A stretch of DNA of 64,000 nucleotides from Affinibrenneria salicis (GTDB lineage: Bacteria > Pseudomonadota > Gammaproteobacteria > Enterobacterales > Enterobacteriaceae): NCBI RefSeq assembly GCF_008710095.1, contig NZ_VYKJ01000002.1, forward strand, positions 329,188 to 393,187. Reading direction: 5' to 3'. Below are positions 27,792 to 37,320 of this stretch, piece by piece. The translations under genes and the position numbers were made by a program. The notes below the pieces were generated by a model. That model saw only the letters and a list, made by a program, of their open reading frames with translations, was not told where the DNA came from and made no database searches. How positions within the stretch are numbered: position 1 is the stretch's first letter; each line of letters opens with the position of its first letter.

Positions 27792-29201
27792 ATGTCATCT
27801 GTTTCTCAGCTATCCGCCTCCCGCCGATCAACGGGCTGGAGTCTGGCCCTGCTCGCGTTTGCTCAGCTTATCATTTCGCTGGATATCAATATTGTCTTCG
27901 TGGCGCTGCCGGAGATCGGCGCCGGCCTGGGCTTTTCCGGACAAACGCTGCAATGGGTGGTGAGCGCCTACACCGTATTCTGCGGCGGTTTCCTGCTGCT
28001 GGGCGGCCGCGCCGCCGACCTGCTGGGCCAGCGCCGCATGTTTGTTTGCGCGCTGTGGCTGTACGCGCTGTCTTCGCTGCTGGGCGGTCTGGCCGGCAGC
28101 CCGGCGGTGATCATCGCCGCTCGCGCGGCGCAGGGTATCGGCGGCGCGCTGCTTTTCCCCGCCACGCTCTCGCTGCTCAATCGACTGTTTGCCGAGGGCG
28201 CGCCGCGCAACCGCGCGCTGGCCATCTGGGGAGGCGCCGGCGCCAGCGGTTTAACCCTGGGATCGCTGGCCGGCGGCTTTCTGACCGGCGCGTTCGGCTG
28301 GCCCTCGGTATTTTTCGTTAACGTATTGCTGGCCGCGCTGGCTATCGCAGTCGCCCCGCGGGTTATCCCCGCCGATGCGCCGCGTCAGGCGCGACGCGGG
28401 TTCGACCTGCCCGGCGCGCTGACCGCCACGGCCGGCGCCACCCTGCTGGTCTATGCGCTGGCGCAGGGGCCGGAGGATGGCTGGACATCCGCTTCCATCC
28501 TCGCCAGCCTGACGCTGGCGCTGCTCCTGCTGCTGGCCTTTGCCGTCATTGAGTCACGCAGCCGCGCACCGCTGATGCCGTTGCGCCTGTTGCGCCATCG
28601 CAGTCTCGCCGCTGCGATGACGATCACCTTTATCTACATGGGCACTTTCGGCACGCTGCCCTATTTTTTGACCGGCCTGTTCCAGAATGTGTATGGCTAC
28701 AGCGCGCTGCAGACCGGACTGGCGTTTATTCTGCCGTCGCTGTCGATTTTCGCCGGTACGCAGTTCGGCGCCAGGCTGGCGAACCGCTTTTCCACCCGCG
28801 CCACGCTGGCGCTGGGTAGCCTGATCGGCATCGCCGGCACGCTGATGATGGCGACTACCGCCTCGACCGAGGCCGGCTATTTGACGCTGGCGCCTGCGCT
28901 GTTGATTGCGGGCACCGGTCAGGGCGTGGTGTGGACGGCGATGTGGATCGCCGCCGGAACGGGCGTCGCGCATCACGAACAGGGCATTGCGTCGGGCATG
29001 GCCTCCACCACGCTCAACACCGGCAACGCTATTGGCCTGGCCATTCTGGTGGCGCTCAGCGCCAGCGGGCCGTCCGCCACGGCCGGCGAAACGTTGCGCA
29101 GCGGGTTGGCTCACGACGCGCAGCGGGCGTTTCTGCTGGCCGGGGTGGGAATGGCTATCGGGCTGCTGGTCGCGCTCACGTTGCCGCGCCGCGCGGCATA
29201 A
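27792..29201 (+). CDS. MFS multidrug transporter (DHA2 type, 14 TM)
   Basis: 469 residues with about 14 hydrophobic spans, the DHA2 (EmrB/QacA/Mfs-SMR) group. TM1 LIISLDINIVFVALPEIG carries the DHA2 motif D1 (LDxTIVNVALP-like), the TM2-3 loop GGRAADLLGQRRMF is motif A, and GPLLGG-like GASGLTLGSLAGGFLT in TM5 is motif C. Exports hydrophobic or cationic drugs by proton antiport in this family; the real substrate is unknown. GGAG is 9 bases before ATG 27792 and a palindromic operator candidate lies just upstream. Confidence 0.9.
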   Translation: MSSVSQLSASRRSTGWSLALLAFAQLIISLDINIVFVALPEIGAGLGFSGQTLQWVVSAYTVFCGGFLLLGGRAADLLGQRRMFVCALWLYALSSLLGGLAGSPAVIIAARAAQGIGGALLFPATLSLLNRLFAEGAPRNRALAIWGGAGASGLTLGSLAGGFLTGAFGWPSVFFVNVLLAALAIAVAPRVIPADAPRQARRGFDLPGALTATAGATLLVYALAQGPEDGWTSASILASLTLALLLLLAFAVIESRSRAPLMPLRLLRHRSLAAAMTITFIYMGTFGTLPYFLTGLFQNVYGYSALQTGLAFILPSLSIFAGTQFGARLANRFSTRATLALGSLIGIAGTLMMATTASTEAGYLTLAPALLIAGTGQGVVWTAMWIAAGTGVAHHEQGIASGMASTTLNTGNAIGLAILVALSASGPSATAGETLRSGLAHDAQRAFLLAGVGMAIGLLVALTLPRRAA

Positions 29202-29259
29202 ACGTCTACGGCAATCGGTACAGATAACGGTTAGGCACGCAGACGGCGGGCGCGCATGA

Positions 29260-29841
29260 TTACAACGTCTCGATCGGCAGGTCCGCAGGAAAGGGATGGG
29301 CGCCGCACAGCGCCAGCTGTATATCGCCCGCACGCCGGCAGCAGATAAACGCGCCGGCCGGCGCCAGATCGGGCCAGACGAGCTGCAGGGCGGACATTTG
29401 CCAGACGCTGCCGCCCTGCTGTTTCAGCGCCGCTTCGTGCGCGGTCCACAGCAGCCAGAATGCCGGCAGCGGTTCCGACTGGCGCCGCAGCCAGCGCAGA
29501 CAGGACGGGCTAAACGTTTCATCGGCGATCCGGCGCCAGCGGGGCCGCGCGCGGATAACTTCCACATCGCCCCCCACCTCGCCGTGGTCTGACAGCAACG
29601 CCAGCACCTGGTCGCCGCTGTGGCTGAGATTAAAGCCGGGCAGCGCGTCATCAATAAAACGCGGCTTGCCGCCGCGATCGGTCTGCAGCGCCGGCAACAC
29701 GCCGCGATCGAGCATTTTGGCCAGCAGTACCCGCGCCGCGCGCTGCTGTCGGGTCAGCGGCTGCGCCAGAACCTGCGGATCAAGCCAGTCGGCCGTCTCG
29801 CGGCACAGCGCGTCGACCCGCCCGAGCGCGACGCGGTACAT
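29260..29841 (-). CDS. 4'-phosphopantetheinyl transferase (Sfp type), end of APE cluster
   Basis: 193 residues. Sfp-type PPTases attach the 4'-phosphopantetheine arm to carrier proteins. Motifs: PGFNLSHSGDQVLALLSD (about residues 68-85), GGDVEVIRARPRW (Mg-binding Asp/Glu, about 89-101) and FWLLWTAHEAALKQQGG (the WxxKEA-type motif with His/Glu instead of Lys/Glu-Ser order; about 127-143). It starts 2 bases after the apeR stop, so it is the last gene of the aryl polyene operon and most probably activates the ApeE/ApeF carrier proteins. Confidence 0.87.
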   Translation of the reverse strand: MYRVALGRVDALCRETADWLDPQVLAQPLTRQQRAARVLLAKMLDRGVLPALQTDRGGKPRFIDDALPGFNLSHSGDQVLALLSDHGEVGGDVEVIRARPRWRRIADETFSPSCLRWLRRQSEPLPAFWLLWTAHEAALKQQGGSVWQMSALQLVWPDLAPAGAFICCRRAGDIQLALCGAHPFPADLPIETL

Positions 29842-29843
29842 GG

Positions 29844-31073
29844 CTACGACCAGCGGCGGAAAATCAGCGAGGTATTGATGCCGCCGAACGCAAAGTTGTT
29901 GGACTGGATAAAATCCGTCTCGATGCGGCGCGGCTCGCGCATGATATAGTCCAGCTCGCCGCAGTCTTGCGCCGGCTGCGTCAGATTAATCGTCGGGGCG
30001 AACCAGCCGGCGCGCATCATTTCAATGCTCATCCAGGCTTCCAGCGCCCCGCAGGCGCCGAGCGTGTGGCCGAAATAGCTTTTTAGCGACGAGATCGGGG
30101 TCGAGTCGCCGTACACCGCCGCGGTCGCCAGGCTTTCGGCTACGTCGCCGCGATCGGTAGCGGTGCCGTGCGCGTTGATGTAGCCGATATCCGCCGGCTC
30201 GATCCCCGCGCAGCGCAGCGCGCCTTCGATACACACCTGCATGGTCTCGCGCTGCGGCTGCGTGATATGCGCCGCATCGCAGTTGGTATGGAAGCCGACC
30301 AGCTCGGCGTAGATGGTCGCGCCGCGCGCCCGGGCATGCTCAAGCTCTTCGAGAATCAGCGTTCCGGCGCCTTCGCCGATCACCAGTCCGTCGCGTTTTA
30401 CATCAAAAGGAGACGGCGTGGTGTGCGGCGCATCGTTACGCTGACTGGTGGCGAACAGCGTGTCGAATACCGCCGCTTCCGACGGGCAGAGTTCCTCCGC
30501 CCCGCCCGCCACCATCACGGTCTGATAACCGTGGCGAATCGCTTCCCAGGCGTAGCCGATCGCCTGGCTGCCGGAGGTACAGGCGCTGGATGTGGGGATC
30601 ACGCGGCCGCGCAGACCGAAAAACAAGCCGGCGTTGACCGCCGTGGTGTGCGGCATCATCTGAACGTAGGTGGTGCCGGTAATATTATTGGTGTGTTTTT
30701 CCGTCAGCATGGTGGCGAATTCGCTCACCGGACCGGTGCTGCCGGTCGACGAACCATAGGCGATGCCGGTCGCGCCACCGGTCAGCACCGGATGGTCAAT
30801 CAGCCCGGCCTGTTGCAGCGCGATCTCGCAGGCGCGGGTGGCCAGCAGCGAAACGCGGCCCATCGAGCGAATTCGCTTCCGGGTATAGTGCTCCGGCAGG
30901 CTGAAGTCATCGATCGGCGCGCCCAGCAGCGTGTGCAGCCCGTCATACACCTGCCATTCCGGCATCTTGCGCACCGCGTTTTTCCCGGCCAGCAGCCCGG
31001 CGGACACGCTGGCCCAGTCGTTGCCGAACGCGGTCACGCCGCCCATTCCGGTGATCACAACACGACGCATCAT
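29844..31073 (-). CDS. apeR: Aryl polyene 3-ketoacyl-ACP synthase ApeR
   Basis: 409-residue ketosynthase with full C-H-H triad: SSACTSGSQAIGYAWEA (Cys about residue 170), NAHGTATDRGDVAES (His about 310) and LKSYFGHTLGACGALEA (His about 344). In characterised APE systems this third KS acts early or on branch steps beside the ApeO-ApeC pair. Its start (ATG 31073) overlaps the apeQ stop as ATGA, showing translational coupling. Symbol by position and domain match to the described apeA-apeR order. Confidence 0.87.
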   Translation of the reverse strand: MMRRVVITGMGGVTAFGNDWASVSAGLLAGKNAVRKMPEWQVYDGLHTLLGAPIDDFSLPEHYTRKRIRSMGRVSLLATRACEIALQQAGLIDHPVLTGGATGIAYGSSTGSTGPVSEFATMLTEKHTNNITGTTYVQMMPHTTAVNAGLFFGLRGRVIPTSSACTSGSQAIGYAWEAIRHGYQTVMVAGGAEELCPSEAAVFDTLFATSQRNDAPHTTPSPFDVKRDGLVIGEGAGTLILEELEHARARGATIYAELVGFHTNCDAAHITQPQRETMQVCIEGALRCAGIEPADIGYINAHGTATDRGDVAESLATAAVYGDSTPISSLKSYFGHTLGACGALEAWMSIEMMRAGWFAPTINLTQPAQDCGELDYIMREPRRIETDFIQSNNFAFGGINTSLIFRRWS

Positions 31074-31801
31074 AACATTCCTCCGTTAATGGAAATCACC
31101 TGACGGGTGACATAGCCGGCGATATCCGACATCAGATAGCCGGCCAGACCGGCGACCTCTTCCGCCTGCCCCATGCGTTTCATAGGGATCATCTTCAGCG
31201 CTTCATCCATCGCCGCCGGCTCCATCTGGATCATGCCGGTTTCGATCAGCCCGGGGGCGATACAGTTGACGGTGATTTTCCGTTTCGCCAGTTCGATCGC
31301 CAGCGCTTTGGTGGCGCCGATGATACCGGCTTTCGCCGCGCTGTAGTTCACCTGGCCGCGATTGCCCATCAAGCCGGAGACGGAAGAGAGGGTGATAATC
31401 CGACCGCCGCCGCGCAGCCCGATCATCGGCATCACGCAGGGGTGGATAACATTGTAGAAACTATCGAGGTTGGTATGGATAACGCTGTCCCAGGCCTCGT
31501 CATCCAGCGCGGGAAACGCGCCGTCGCGGGTAATACCGGCGTTGTTGACCACGCCGTAATACGCGCCGTGCCGATCGATATCCTGCTCGATACGTTCCCG
31601 GCACTGGTCGCGTAGGGATATATCGAACCCCAGCACCCGCCCCGATCCGCCGAGGCGCTCAATCTGGCTCAGCGTCCCGGCCGCGCCCGCCGCATCGCGG
31701 TGATAGTGCGCCACGACGGTAAACCCATCGGCCGCGAGACGCAGCGCAATAGCCCGGCCGATCCCTTTACTGGCCCCCGTGACTAATACGGAACGTTTCA
31801 T
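31070..31801 (-). CDS. apeQ: Aryl polyene 3-ketoacyl-ACP reductase ApeQ (FabG-like)
   Basis: 243-residue short-chain dehydrogenase. NADPH-binding VTGASKGIGRAIALRL (residues 6-21), NNAGIT (about 88), Ser-Tyr-Lys triad in SSVSGLMGNRGQVNYSAAKAG (Ser about 137, Tyr 150, Lys 154) and PGLIETGM. It reduces the 3-keto intermediate on the ACP in each polyene extension cycle. Overlaps apeP by ATGA at its start. Confidence 0.9.
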   Translation of the reverse strand: MKRSVLVTGASKGIGRAIALRLAADGFTVVAHYHRDAAGAAGTLSQIERLGGSGRVLGFDISLRDQCRERIEQDIDRHGAYYGVVNNAGITRDGAFPALDDEAWDSVIHTNLDSFYNVIHPCVMPMIGLRGGGRIITLSSVSGLMGNRGQVNYSAAKAGIIGATKALAIELAKRKITVNCIAPGLIETGMIQMEPAAMDEALKMIPMKRMGQAEEVAGLAGYLMSDIAGYVTRQVISINGGML

Positions 31802-32274
31802 GCTTGTTTACCCTGTTGTAAAAGTTGTTGTAATTCATCATCATCCGGCTGATAGGTGTTTAACCTGCCGCTGGCGAAACGCGCGCCGTCAATGAAGATT
31901 TCGCCGTCAAAACTGCCGATTTTATCGTCGCGCATCAGCAGCGTCACCTGTATATCCAGCACGCTGCGCGCCGGGAAAAACGGTTGCTGGCAGCGATAGC
32001 CGCGCCCGCCGAGCAGCATTCCGGGACGGGGCTGCGCGTTCTGCTGGCGGCGACCGTGCCAGCCGGACCAGACGCCGACAGTCTGAGCAATAATTTCGAT
32101 GCCGAACCAGGCGGGCAAATGACCGTCCTGGTCGAGAAAAGGCGCCAGCACGCCGTCACGACTCACGCTGCAGCGGCAGTGCGCGCCGTTGTCTTCCACC
32201 AGAATAACCTGCTCCACCAGTACCATGGGCGCGGCGTGCGGCAGATAATGGGCGGCGGACAAATAATCAGCCAT
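31798..32274 (-). CDS. apeP: Aryl polyene hotdog dehydratase ApeP
   Basis: 158 residues, FabZ/FabA-like hotdog fold: YLPHAAPMVLVEQVI at the N-terminus and the active helix GHLPAWFGIEIIAQTVGVWSG (Glu about residue 60). In APE systems ApeP is the dehydratase with the complete active site that pairs with ApeI; it creates the double bond after ketoreduction. Overlaps apeO at its start by a few bases. Confidence 0.85.
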   Translation of the reverse strand: MADYLSAAHYLPHAAPMVLVEQVILVEDNGAHCRCSVSRDGVLAPFLDQDGHLPAWFGIEIIAQTVGVWSGWHGRRQQNAQPRPGMLLGGRGYRCQQPFFPARSVLDIQVTLLMRDDKIGSFDGEIFIDGARFASGRLNTYQPDDDELQQLLQQGKQA

Positions 32275-33424
32275 TAACGGTTCCTAATAGCAGGCAGGCA
32301 TTATTGCCGCCGAACGCAAACGAGTTGGAAAGAATAACCGGACGCTCGAGACGCGCCGGCGCGTGCAGCAAACCGCAGGGCGGCAGCGCGTCATCCGGTT
32401 CGCCGCGCGAGAAATCCTGCGGCGGCAGCATAATATCGCGCGTGAGCAACAGCCAGCAGAGCGCGGCTTCGCCGATGCCGGCGGCGCCCAGCATATGCCC
32501 GGTCAGATGTTTGGTCGAGCTGCTGGGGACCGCCGCGCCAAAAATCGTATTCACCACCGCGGATTCGATCTGGTCGTTCAGCCGGGTCGCCGTACCGTGC
32601 AGATTGATATAGCCGACATCCTGCGGTTGCAGCCGCGCCTGGCGCAGCGCCATTTCGATCGCCCGGACCGCGCCGACGCCTTCGGGGTGCGGCGCCGACA
32701 TGTGGTAGGCATCGGAAGATTCGCCCGTCCCCAACACGGCGACGCCGCGTTCGCCGCGCTCCAGCAGCATTAGCGCCGCCCCTTCGCCGATGGTGATGCC
32801 GGCGCGCTGCTTGCTGAACGGCAGGCAGCGCGTTGGGGAAAGCGATTCCAGACTGTTGAAGCCATTGATCGGCATACGGCTCAGGGTGTCCGCCCCGCCG
32901 ACGATCGCCACATCGGCCAGGCCGGCCTCGATCAGGCGCTGGCCGCTGATAATCGCCCGGCTGCTGGATGAACAGGCGGTCGATAGCGTATAGGCCGGGC
33001 CGTTCAGGCCGAGGAAGGCGGCCAGAAAGCGCGACGGATCGCCCAGTTCCTGCTGCGCGTAGCGATAGCTGTCTGACCGGCGGCTGACGAAGCGGTCCGC
33101 TTCGTCCAGTCCCGAGGTGCTGGTGCCCAGCACCAGCGCGACGCGATCGGCGCCCACCCGCGAGATGGCCTCATCCACCTCGGGGCGGATCTGCGCCAGC
33201 GCCGCCAGCAGCAGTTGGTTATTACGGCTGCGGTGCTCGGCCAGTTCGGCGGGAATCTCCGGCAGGCGGCCGGTCACCCGACCGGTCCAGCACGGTTGCC
33301 CCTGCACCAGCCAGCCCTGATCCGGTCCCATGCCGGGCGCGCGCCCGGCCGCCAGGTTGACGCTGATGTCGTTCGGGTGGTCGCCCAGCGCGTTGAGCAT
33401 ACCGACGGCGGAAACAATAATCAT
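32267..33424 (-). CDS. apeO: Aryl polyene 3-ketoacyl-ACP synthase ApeO
   Basis: 385-residue ketosynthase with triad Cys in LSTACSSSSRAIISG (about residue 150), His in LHGTATRLNDQIES (about 280) and His in TKHLTGHMLGAAGIGEA (about 316). In the known system ApeO is the elongating KS and forms a heterodimer with the chain-length factor ApeC. ATG 33424 lies 1 base past the apeN stop; an upstream in-frame start at 33463 would overlap apeN and is less likely. Confidence 0.88.
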   Translation of the reverse strand: MIIVSAVGMLNALGDHPNDISVNLAAGRAPGMGPDQGWLVQGQPCWTGRVTGRLPEIPAELAEHRSRNNQLLLAALAQIRPEVDEAISRVGADRVALVLGTSTSGLDEADRFVSRRSDSYRYAQQELGDPSRFLAAFLGLNGPAYTLSTACSSSSRAIISGQRLIEAGLADVAIVGGADTLSRMPINGFNSLESLSPTRCLPFSKQRAGITIGEGAALMLLERGERGVAVLGTGESSDAYHMSAPHPEGVGAVRAIEMALRQARLQPQDVGYINLHGTATRLNDQIESAVVNTIFGAAVPSSSTKHLTGHMLGAAGIGEAALCWLLLTRDIMLPPQDFSRGEPDDALPPCGLLHAPARLERPVILSNSFAFGGNNACLLLGTVNG

Positions 33425-33425
33425 A

Positions 33426-34004
33426 CTAACTATCCAGATACTGAATAACGATTTGATAGCCAAACGCCAGCTGGCGCACGCTGATCGGCACCCGCTGACC
33501 GTTGCGGTTCATGTAATGAATCTCGCTGATCAGCGCCCCGTCGGCATCGCGCAGCAGCCGGCGATCGTCGCGATCGTCCAGCGTCCAGCCGTCGGGTAAT
33601 TGCGGCCGCCAGACGCTCAGCGGCCAGTGACTGAGCATAATATCCGCCAGCACCTGACTGGCGGGCGGCATATCCGGCAGCGCGATCGACTGTTCGGTAT
33701 GTACGCCCTGCGCATCATAGGTGATGCGGAATAAACGGATGCCCAGTGACGACAGCCCGGCGAGCGACAGCTGATGGTCGTCGGCGTTGAGCAACACCAG
33801 CAGCGACTGCTGTCGCCCTTTGTAACTGCCGGTCAGCAATTGTTGCTCATTCACGGCGGGCGCAATCGCCGGCGCCGGCAGGGTGACTTTAACGCCCGGC
33901 TTCAGCCAGGCCTGGGGACGCGCGTTGTCCGGCTGGCCGGCGCAGGCCGTCAGCAGCAGCGAACAGAGCAACAGCATTCCTTTAATCAGGTTATTCATTT
34001 TCAT
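33426..34004 (-). CDS. apeN: APE cluster lipoprotein ApeN (DUF3261-like)
   Basis: 192 residues with lipoprotein signal KGMLLLCSLLLTACAG (lipidated Cys about residue 20). The mature part is beta-rich (LVLLNADDHQLSLAGLSSLG, ISVRQLAFGYQIVIQYLD). ATG 34004 overlaps the apeM stop as ATGA, which fixes the start. In APE clusters this lipoprotein accompanies the LolA-like carrier and MMPL exporter and is thought to help deliver the lipid-linked pigment to the outer membrane; the role is inferred. Confidence 0.8.
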   Translation of the reverse strand: MKMNNLIKGMLLLCSLLLTACAGQPDNARPQAWLKPGVKVTLPAPAIAPAVNEQQLLTGSYKGRQQSLLVLLNADDHQLSLAGLSSLGIRLFRITYDAQGVHTEQSIALPDMPPASQVLADIMLSHWPLSVWRPQLPDGWTLDDRDDRRLLRDADGALISEIHYMNRNGQRVPISVRQLAFGYQIVIQYLDS

Positions 34005-36322
34005 TTTCGTTTTCCCTTTGAAGACGGCAGCGCTAAAGGCGATAGCAGGAATGCGGTGAAAATACCGCTGCACAGCACAATGCCAAAACTGCTGATAGCC
34101 TGCGTGCCGCTGAATACCAGCATGCCCAGCGTCAATAAGGTGACGCACATCGCCAGCGTCACCGCCAGTAAGGCGGTCATCGGCGTGGCGCGCGGATTGC
34201 TGAAGAACAACGTGTAGTTGATGCCGATGCCCAGCACCAACACCAGCGCCAGCAGGGAGAACAGGTTAAGGCTATGTCCGCTCAGCGACAGCGCCGCCAG
34301 ACCGCAGCCCAGCGACAGCGTCGACGGAACAATGCACAGCAATCCACGCCGCCACCCCATTCGCGCGACATAGCTGACGGCGATCGCGCCCAGCGCCGCC
34401 AGCAGCAGCCAGCTCAGCATCACGCGATAAAAACCGAACAGCTGGTCGAAGGTGGCTTTACGATCGATCCACGCCACGCCCGGCAGGCTCTGCGCCAGTT
34501 CGCTCAGTTTCGCGCTGTCCCGCACGCCGTTCACCGGCACCAGCGCCCCGCTCTGCCCGTCGGGCAGGCTTAGCCAGAGCAAATTCCAGCCTTCGCTCTG
34601 CGGACTGGCCAGCCAGGCGGACGGCGTCACCTGCATGGCGGAGACGTCCGGCGGCGCGACGTCGACCCCGGCCGACTGCAGACGCGCCATGACCTCAGGC
34701 GCCGCGGCGGCGATCAGCCGCGTATCCTGCCGCTGCCGCGCCAGAGAAGAGAGCGGCAACTGACGCCAGCCCGTCAGCCAGTTATGCTGTCTGGCCTGCG
34801 CCAGTTTCGGCTCCAGTTGTTCAAGACGCTCCAGCGTCTGCTGTTCGCTGTCGCCGTACACCACAAACCAGGTTTGATCGGCGCTCTGTCCGGTCAGTTC
34901 GGTCACCTGCCGCTCCTGCTGCAACAGCGACGACGGCAGCGCCTGCAGTTGAGAAATATCGTCGTTCACCTGCAGACGCCACATGCCCGCAACGGCTATC
35001 GCCGCCGCCAGCAGCGGAATGCCGAGACGCACCGTGCGATTGCGGCGCCAGGCCAGCAGCCAGCGGCCCAGCAGCGTCATCGCCGGCACCGGACGCACCG
35101 GCAGTCCTTTCACCAGGAAAGGATACCAGCACACCACGGTCAGACAGGATGCGGTCAGCCCCGCGGCGGCGAACACCGCCAGTTGGCGCAGGCCGGGAAA
35201 CGGCGCCAGCACCATGATCAGATAGGCGATCACTGCGGTGCCCAGCGCCAGCAGCAGCGCGGACAACACTTTACGCAGGCTCTCCAGCGGCGACGCCGTC
35301 GCGCCATGCACCATGCGTTCGGTCAGGTAATAGAGCGTGTAGTCGGCTGAAATGCCCACGATACTGATGCTCATCACCAGCGTCATCAGATGCAATTCGC
35401 CGAATAACGCCAGCGTCGCCACGGTTCCGGCCAGCGCGCCGACGCCGACCGACAGCGCGCACAGCAGCAGCGGCCGCGGCGATCTGAACACCGAAAACAC
35501 CAGCAGCAGCACGCCGGCGATCGTCGCGACGCCCAGCGTGGAGACATCCCGCTTCGCCTGCTGGCTGGCATAATCGCTGAACAGCACCGTGCCGCGCGTC
35601 AACACCTGGGCGGCGGGGAATTCGGCGCGTAAATCGCGGTTAAGCGCCGCCAGCCGGGCGACCAGCCGCTGGCTTTGCGTCATATCGAACGAATTGCCGC
35701 TCAGTTCGGCATGCAGGAAGTACCAGGTTTTACCCTGCGCATCCCGTACGCTCAGCCAGCCCTGCTGCAGCCCCATGCGGCTGGCGTTCTGCTGCAACGC
35801 CAGCTGCGCGCCGCGCACCAGCATCAGCGGATCGTGAGCCATCTCTTGCCCGCTGACGCCGGCGAAGGCCGAGTAAAGCTGCGCCAGCACCCAGTCGGCC
35901 TGCGCCGCGCCGTTGCCGGCCAGCCGCGCGCGCGTCGCGCCGTCGAGCAGACCATTGCGGTGCTGAAAGGCGAACTGCCCCCAGCGCTGCTGGCGCGCCG
36001 CATCAATCGGGCCGCTGACCTGCTGCAGCGCGTCGATGTGCAGCAAACGATCGCGCCACCATTGCGCCACGCGCGGCGTCGGCTCATCGCCGGCGGAAAC
36101 CAGCCACATGATCTGGCGGTCCAGCCGCGTCATAAAACCCTGCTGCAACGCCGGCGGAATACTGCCCATCGACTGTTTGGGCAACAGCGCCAGTACGCTG
36201 CCGTTAACGCGCGCATTGGGCCACAGCAGCGCCAGCGCGACCAGCAGCGCCAGGCAGCACATCCCCCACATTACGGCGTAATGACGCCAGCGATTAGAAG
36301 TCAAAACGCTTTTTCTCGTCAT
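34001..36322 (-). CDS. apeM: MMPL/RND-family exporter ApeM
   Basis: 773-residue inner-membrane exporter of the MMPL type. TM1 near residues 15-35, a large periplasmic domain (about 40-250), a TM bundle (SILFS-like VMSISIVGISADYTLYYLTE, about 320, with the conserved acidic residue), a second periplasmic domain (about 440-620) and a second TM bundle including LVLGIGINYTLFFSN near residue 700. In the APE pathway it is the proposed flippase/exporter of the finished lipid-linked aryl polyene. Overlaps apeL (36294) and apeN. Confidence 0.87.
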   Translation of the reverse strand: MTRKSVLTSNRWRHYAVMWGMCCLALLVALALLWPNARVNGSVLALLPKQSMGSIPPALQQGFMTRLDRQIMWLVSAGDEPTPRVAQWWRDRLLHIDALQQVSGPIDAARQQRWGQFAFQHRNGLLDGATRARLAGNGAAQADWVLAQLYSAFAGVSGQEMAHDPLMLVRGAQLALQQNASRMGLQQGWLSVRDAQGKTWYFLHAELSGNSFDMTQSQRLVARLAALNRDLRAEFPAAQVLTRGTVLFSDYASQQAKRDVSTLGVATIAGVLLLVFSVFRSPRPLLLCALSVGVGALAGTVATLALFGELHLMTLVMSISIVGISADYTLYYLTERMVHGATASPLESLRKVLSALLLALGTAVIAYLIMVLAPFPGLRQLAVFAAAGLTASCLTVVCWYPFLVKGLPVRPVPAMTLLGRWLLAWRRNRTVRLGIPLLAAAIAVAGMWRLQVNDDISQLQALPSSLLQQERQVTELTGQSADQTWFVVYGDSEQQTLERLEQLEPKLAQARQHNWLTGWRQLPLSSLARQRQDTRLIAAAAPEVMARLQSAGVDVAPPDVSAMQVTPSAWLASPQSEGWNLLWLSLPDGQSGALVPVNGVRDSAKLSELAQSLPGVAWIDRKATFDQLFGFYRVMLSWLLLAALGAIAVSYVARMGWRRGLLCIVPSTLSLGCGLAALSLSGHSLNLFSLLALVLVLGIGINYTLFFSNPRATPMTALLAVTLAMCVTLLTLGMLVFSGTQAISSFGIVLCSGIFTAFLLSPLALPSSKGKRK

Positions 36323-36899
36323 CGCTTAACACCCGTGGCGCGATGCGCTGATTCGACAGCACGATGGTAGTCCGGTCGCCCTGTCGATCATCGAGCGCGA
36401 TCCCGGCAAGAAATTCGCCGCCGTTAAGCGTGATGGTATTAAATAATTTATCCAGCGGACTGGTGATCGGCGTGAGCACCAGCCGCCACTGCTGATTGCC
36501 GAGATCGGTCAGATTGAGGGCGAAGTTCTGCTCCAGCACTTTGCGATCGGCCTGAAACAGCGCGCGCAGCAAATGATTGAACTGAAACATCTGCGGATTG
36601 CTGTCCGCGGTCACGACCTGGGGCGGCTGATCGTTCATCACCTGCACCATGCGCCGGTCGTCCAGCACCAGCGTGAGCGGGAAAGGCGCGGACTGATGCC
36701 ACCACAGGCCTTTGTCCTGCGCGATCAGCATGGCGCCGCTGGATTTCAGCGGCCGCGTCATGCCTTTAATCTCGCGCTGCTGAGTAAAATCGGCGCGCAC
36801 CACCGGCTGACTGCTGAACCGCTGCTGCAGCTCTTCCAGCGTGACGGCCTGCGCGCCGCCGCACGCCAGCGTGAGTAAGGCAAACAGGATTTTTTTCAT
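36294..36899 (-). CDS. apeL: LolA-like outer-membrane lipid carrier ApeL
   Basis: 201 residues; signal peptide MKKILFALLTLACGGAQA, then a LolA/LolB-like fold: RADFTQQREIKGM, LKSSGAMLIAQDKGLWW, FPLTLVLDDRRMVQVM and DKLFNTITLNGGEF. Periplasmic. By analogy it shuttles the lipid-linked pigment across the periplasm between ApeM and the outer membrane. Start overlaps the apeK stop by 4 bases (ATGA). Confidence 0.86.
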   Translation of the reverse strand: MKKILFALLTLACGGAQAVTLEELQQRFSSQPVVRADFTQQREIKGMTRPLKSSGAMLIAQDKGLWWHQSAPFPLTLVLDDRRMVQVMNDQPPQVVTADSNPQMFQFNHLLRALFQADRKVLEQNFALNLTDLGNQQWRLVLTPITSPLDKLFNTITLNGGEFLAGIALDDRQGDRTTIVLSNQRIAPRVLSDDEKKRFDF

Positions 36900-37318
36900 C
36901 GGGCGACTCCCAGACGTTCCAGTAAAATAGCGGGAGAAACAAAGCTCAGCGCCTGTTCGCCCTCCTGCACGGCGACCTGAATGGTGTAACCGGTCGTGGT
37001 GCGCCGCCCGCTGACCGCGTCAAAAATGACATAGGCGATACGCAGCCGGTTTTCAAACTCTTCAATGCTGGCGCGCACCCGAATACGCTGTTCATAGCTC
37101 AGCGGGACGCGATACTTAACCCGGGTGTCGACTACCGGCCAGACATAGCCGGAGGCTTTCATCTCCCGATAGCCGTAGTTGAACTTGCCTAATAAGGCTT
37201 CCCGCGCGACTTCAAAAAAGCGGAAGTAGTTTCCGTGCCAGACCACGCCCATCGGATCGCAGTCGTGAAACGACACGGTCAGTTCCACCTCATGACTCAA
37301 ACGAACCTCGTTAACCAC
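36896..37318 (-). CDS. apeK: Acyl-CoA/ACP thioesterase ApeK (4HBT hotdog)
   Basis: 140 residues of the YbgC/4-hydroxybenzoyl-CoA thioesterase family: FHDCDPMGVVWHGNYFRFFE (Asp about residue 20, the catalytic carboxylate, and HGNY) and KASGYVWPVVDTRVKYRVP. Could release the polyene acid or edit stalled carrier proteins. Two bases separate it from apeJ. Confidence 0.85.
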   Translation of the reverse strand: MVNEVRLSHEVELTVSFHDCDPMGVVWHGNYFRFFEVAREALLGKFNYGYREMKASGYVWPVVDTRVKYRVPLSYEQRIRVRASIEEFENRLRIAYVIFDAVSGRRTTTGYTIQVAVQEGEQALSFVSPAILLERLGVAR

Positions 37319-37320
37319 GG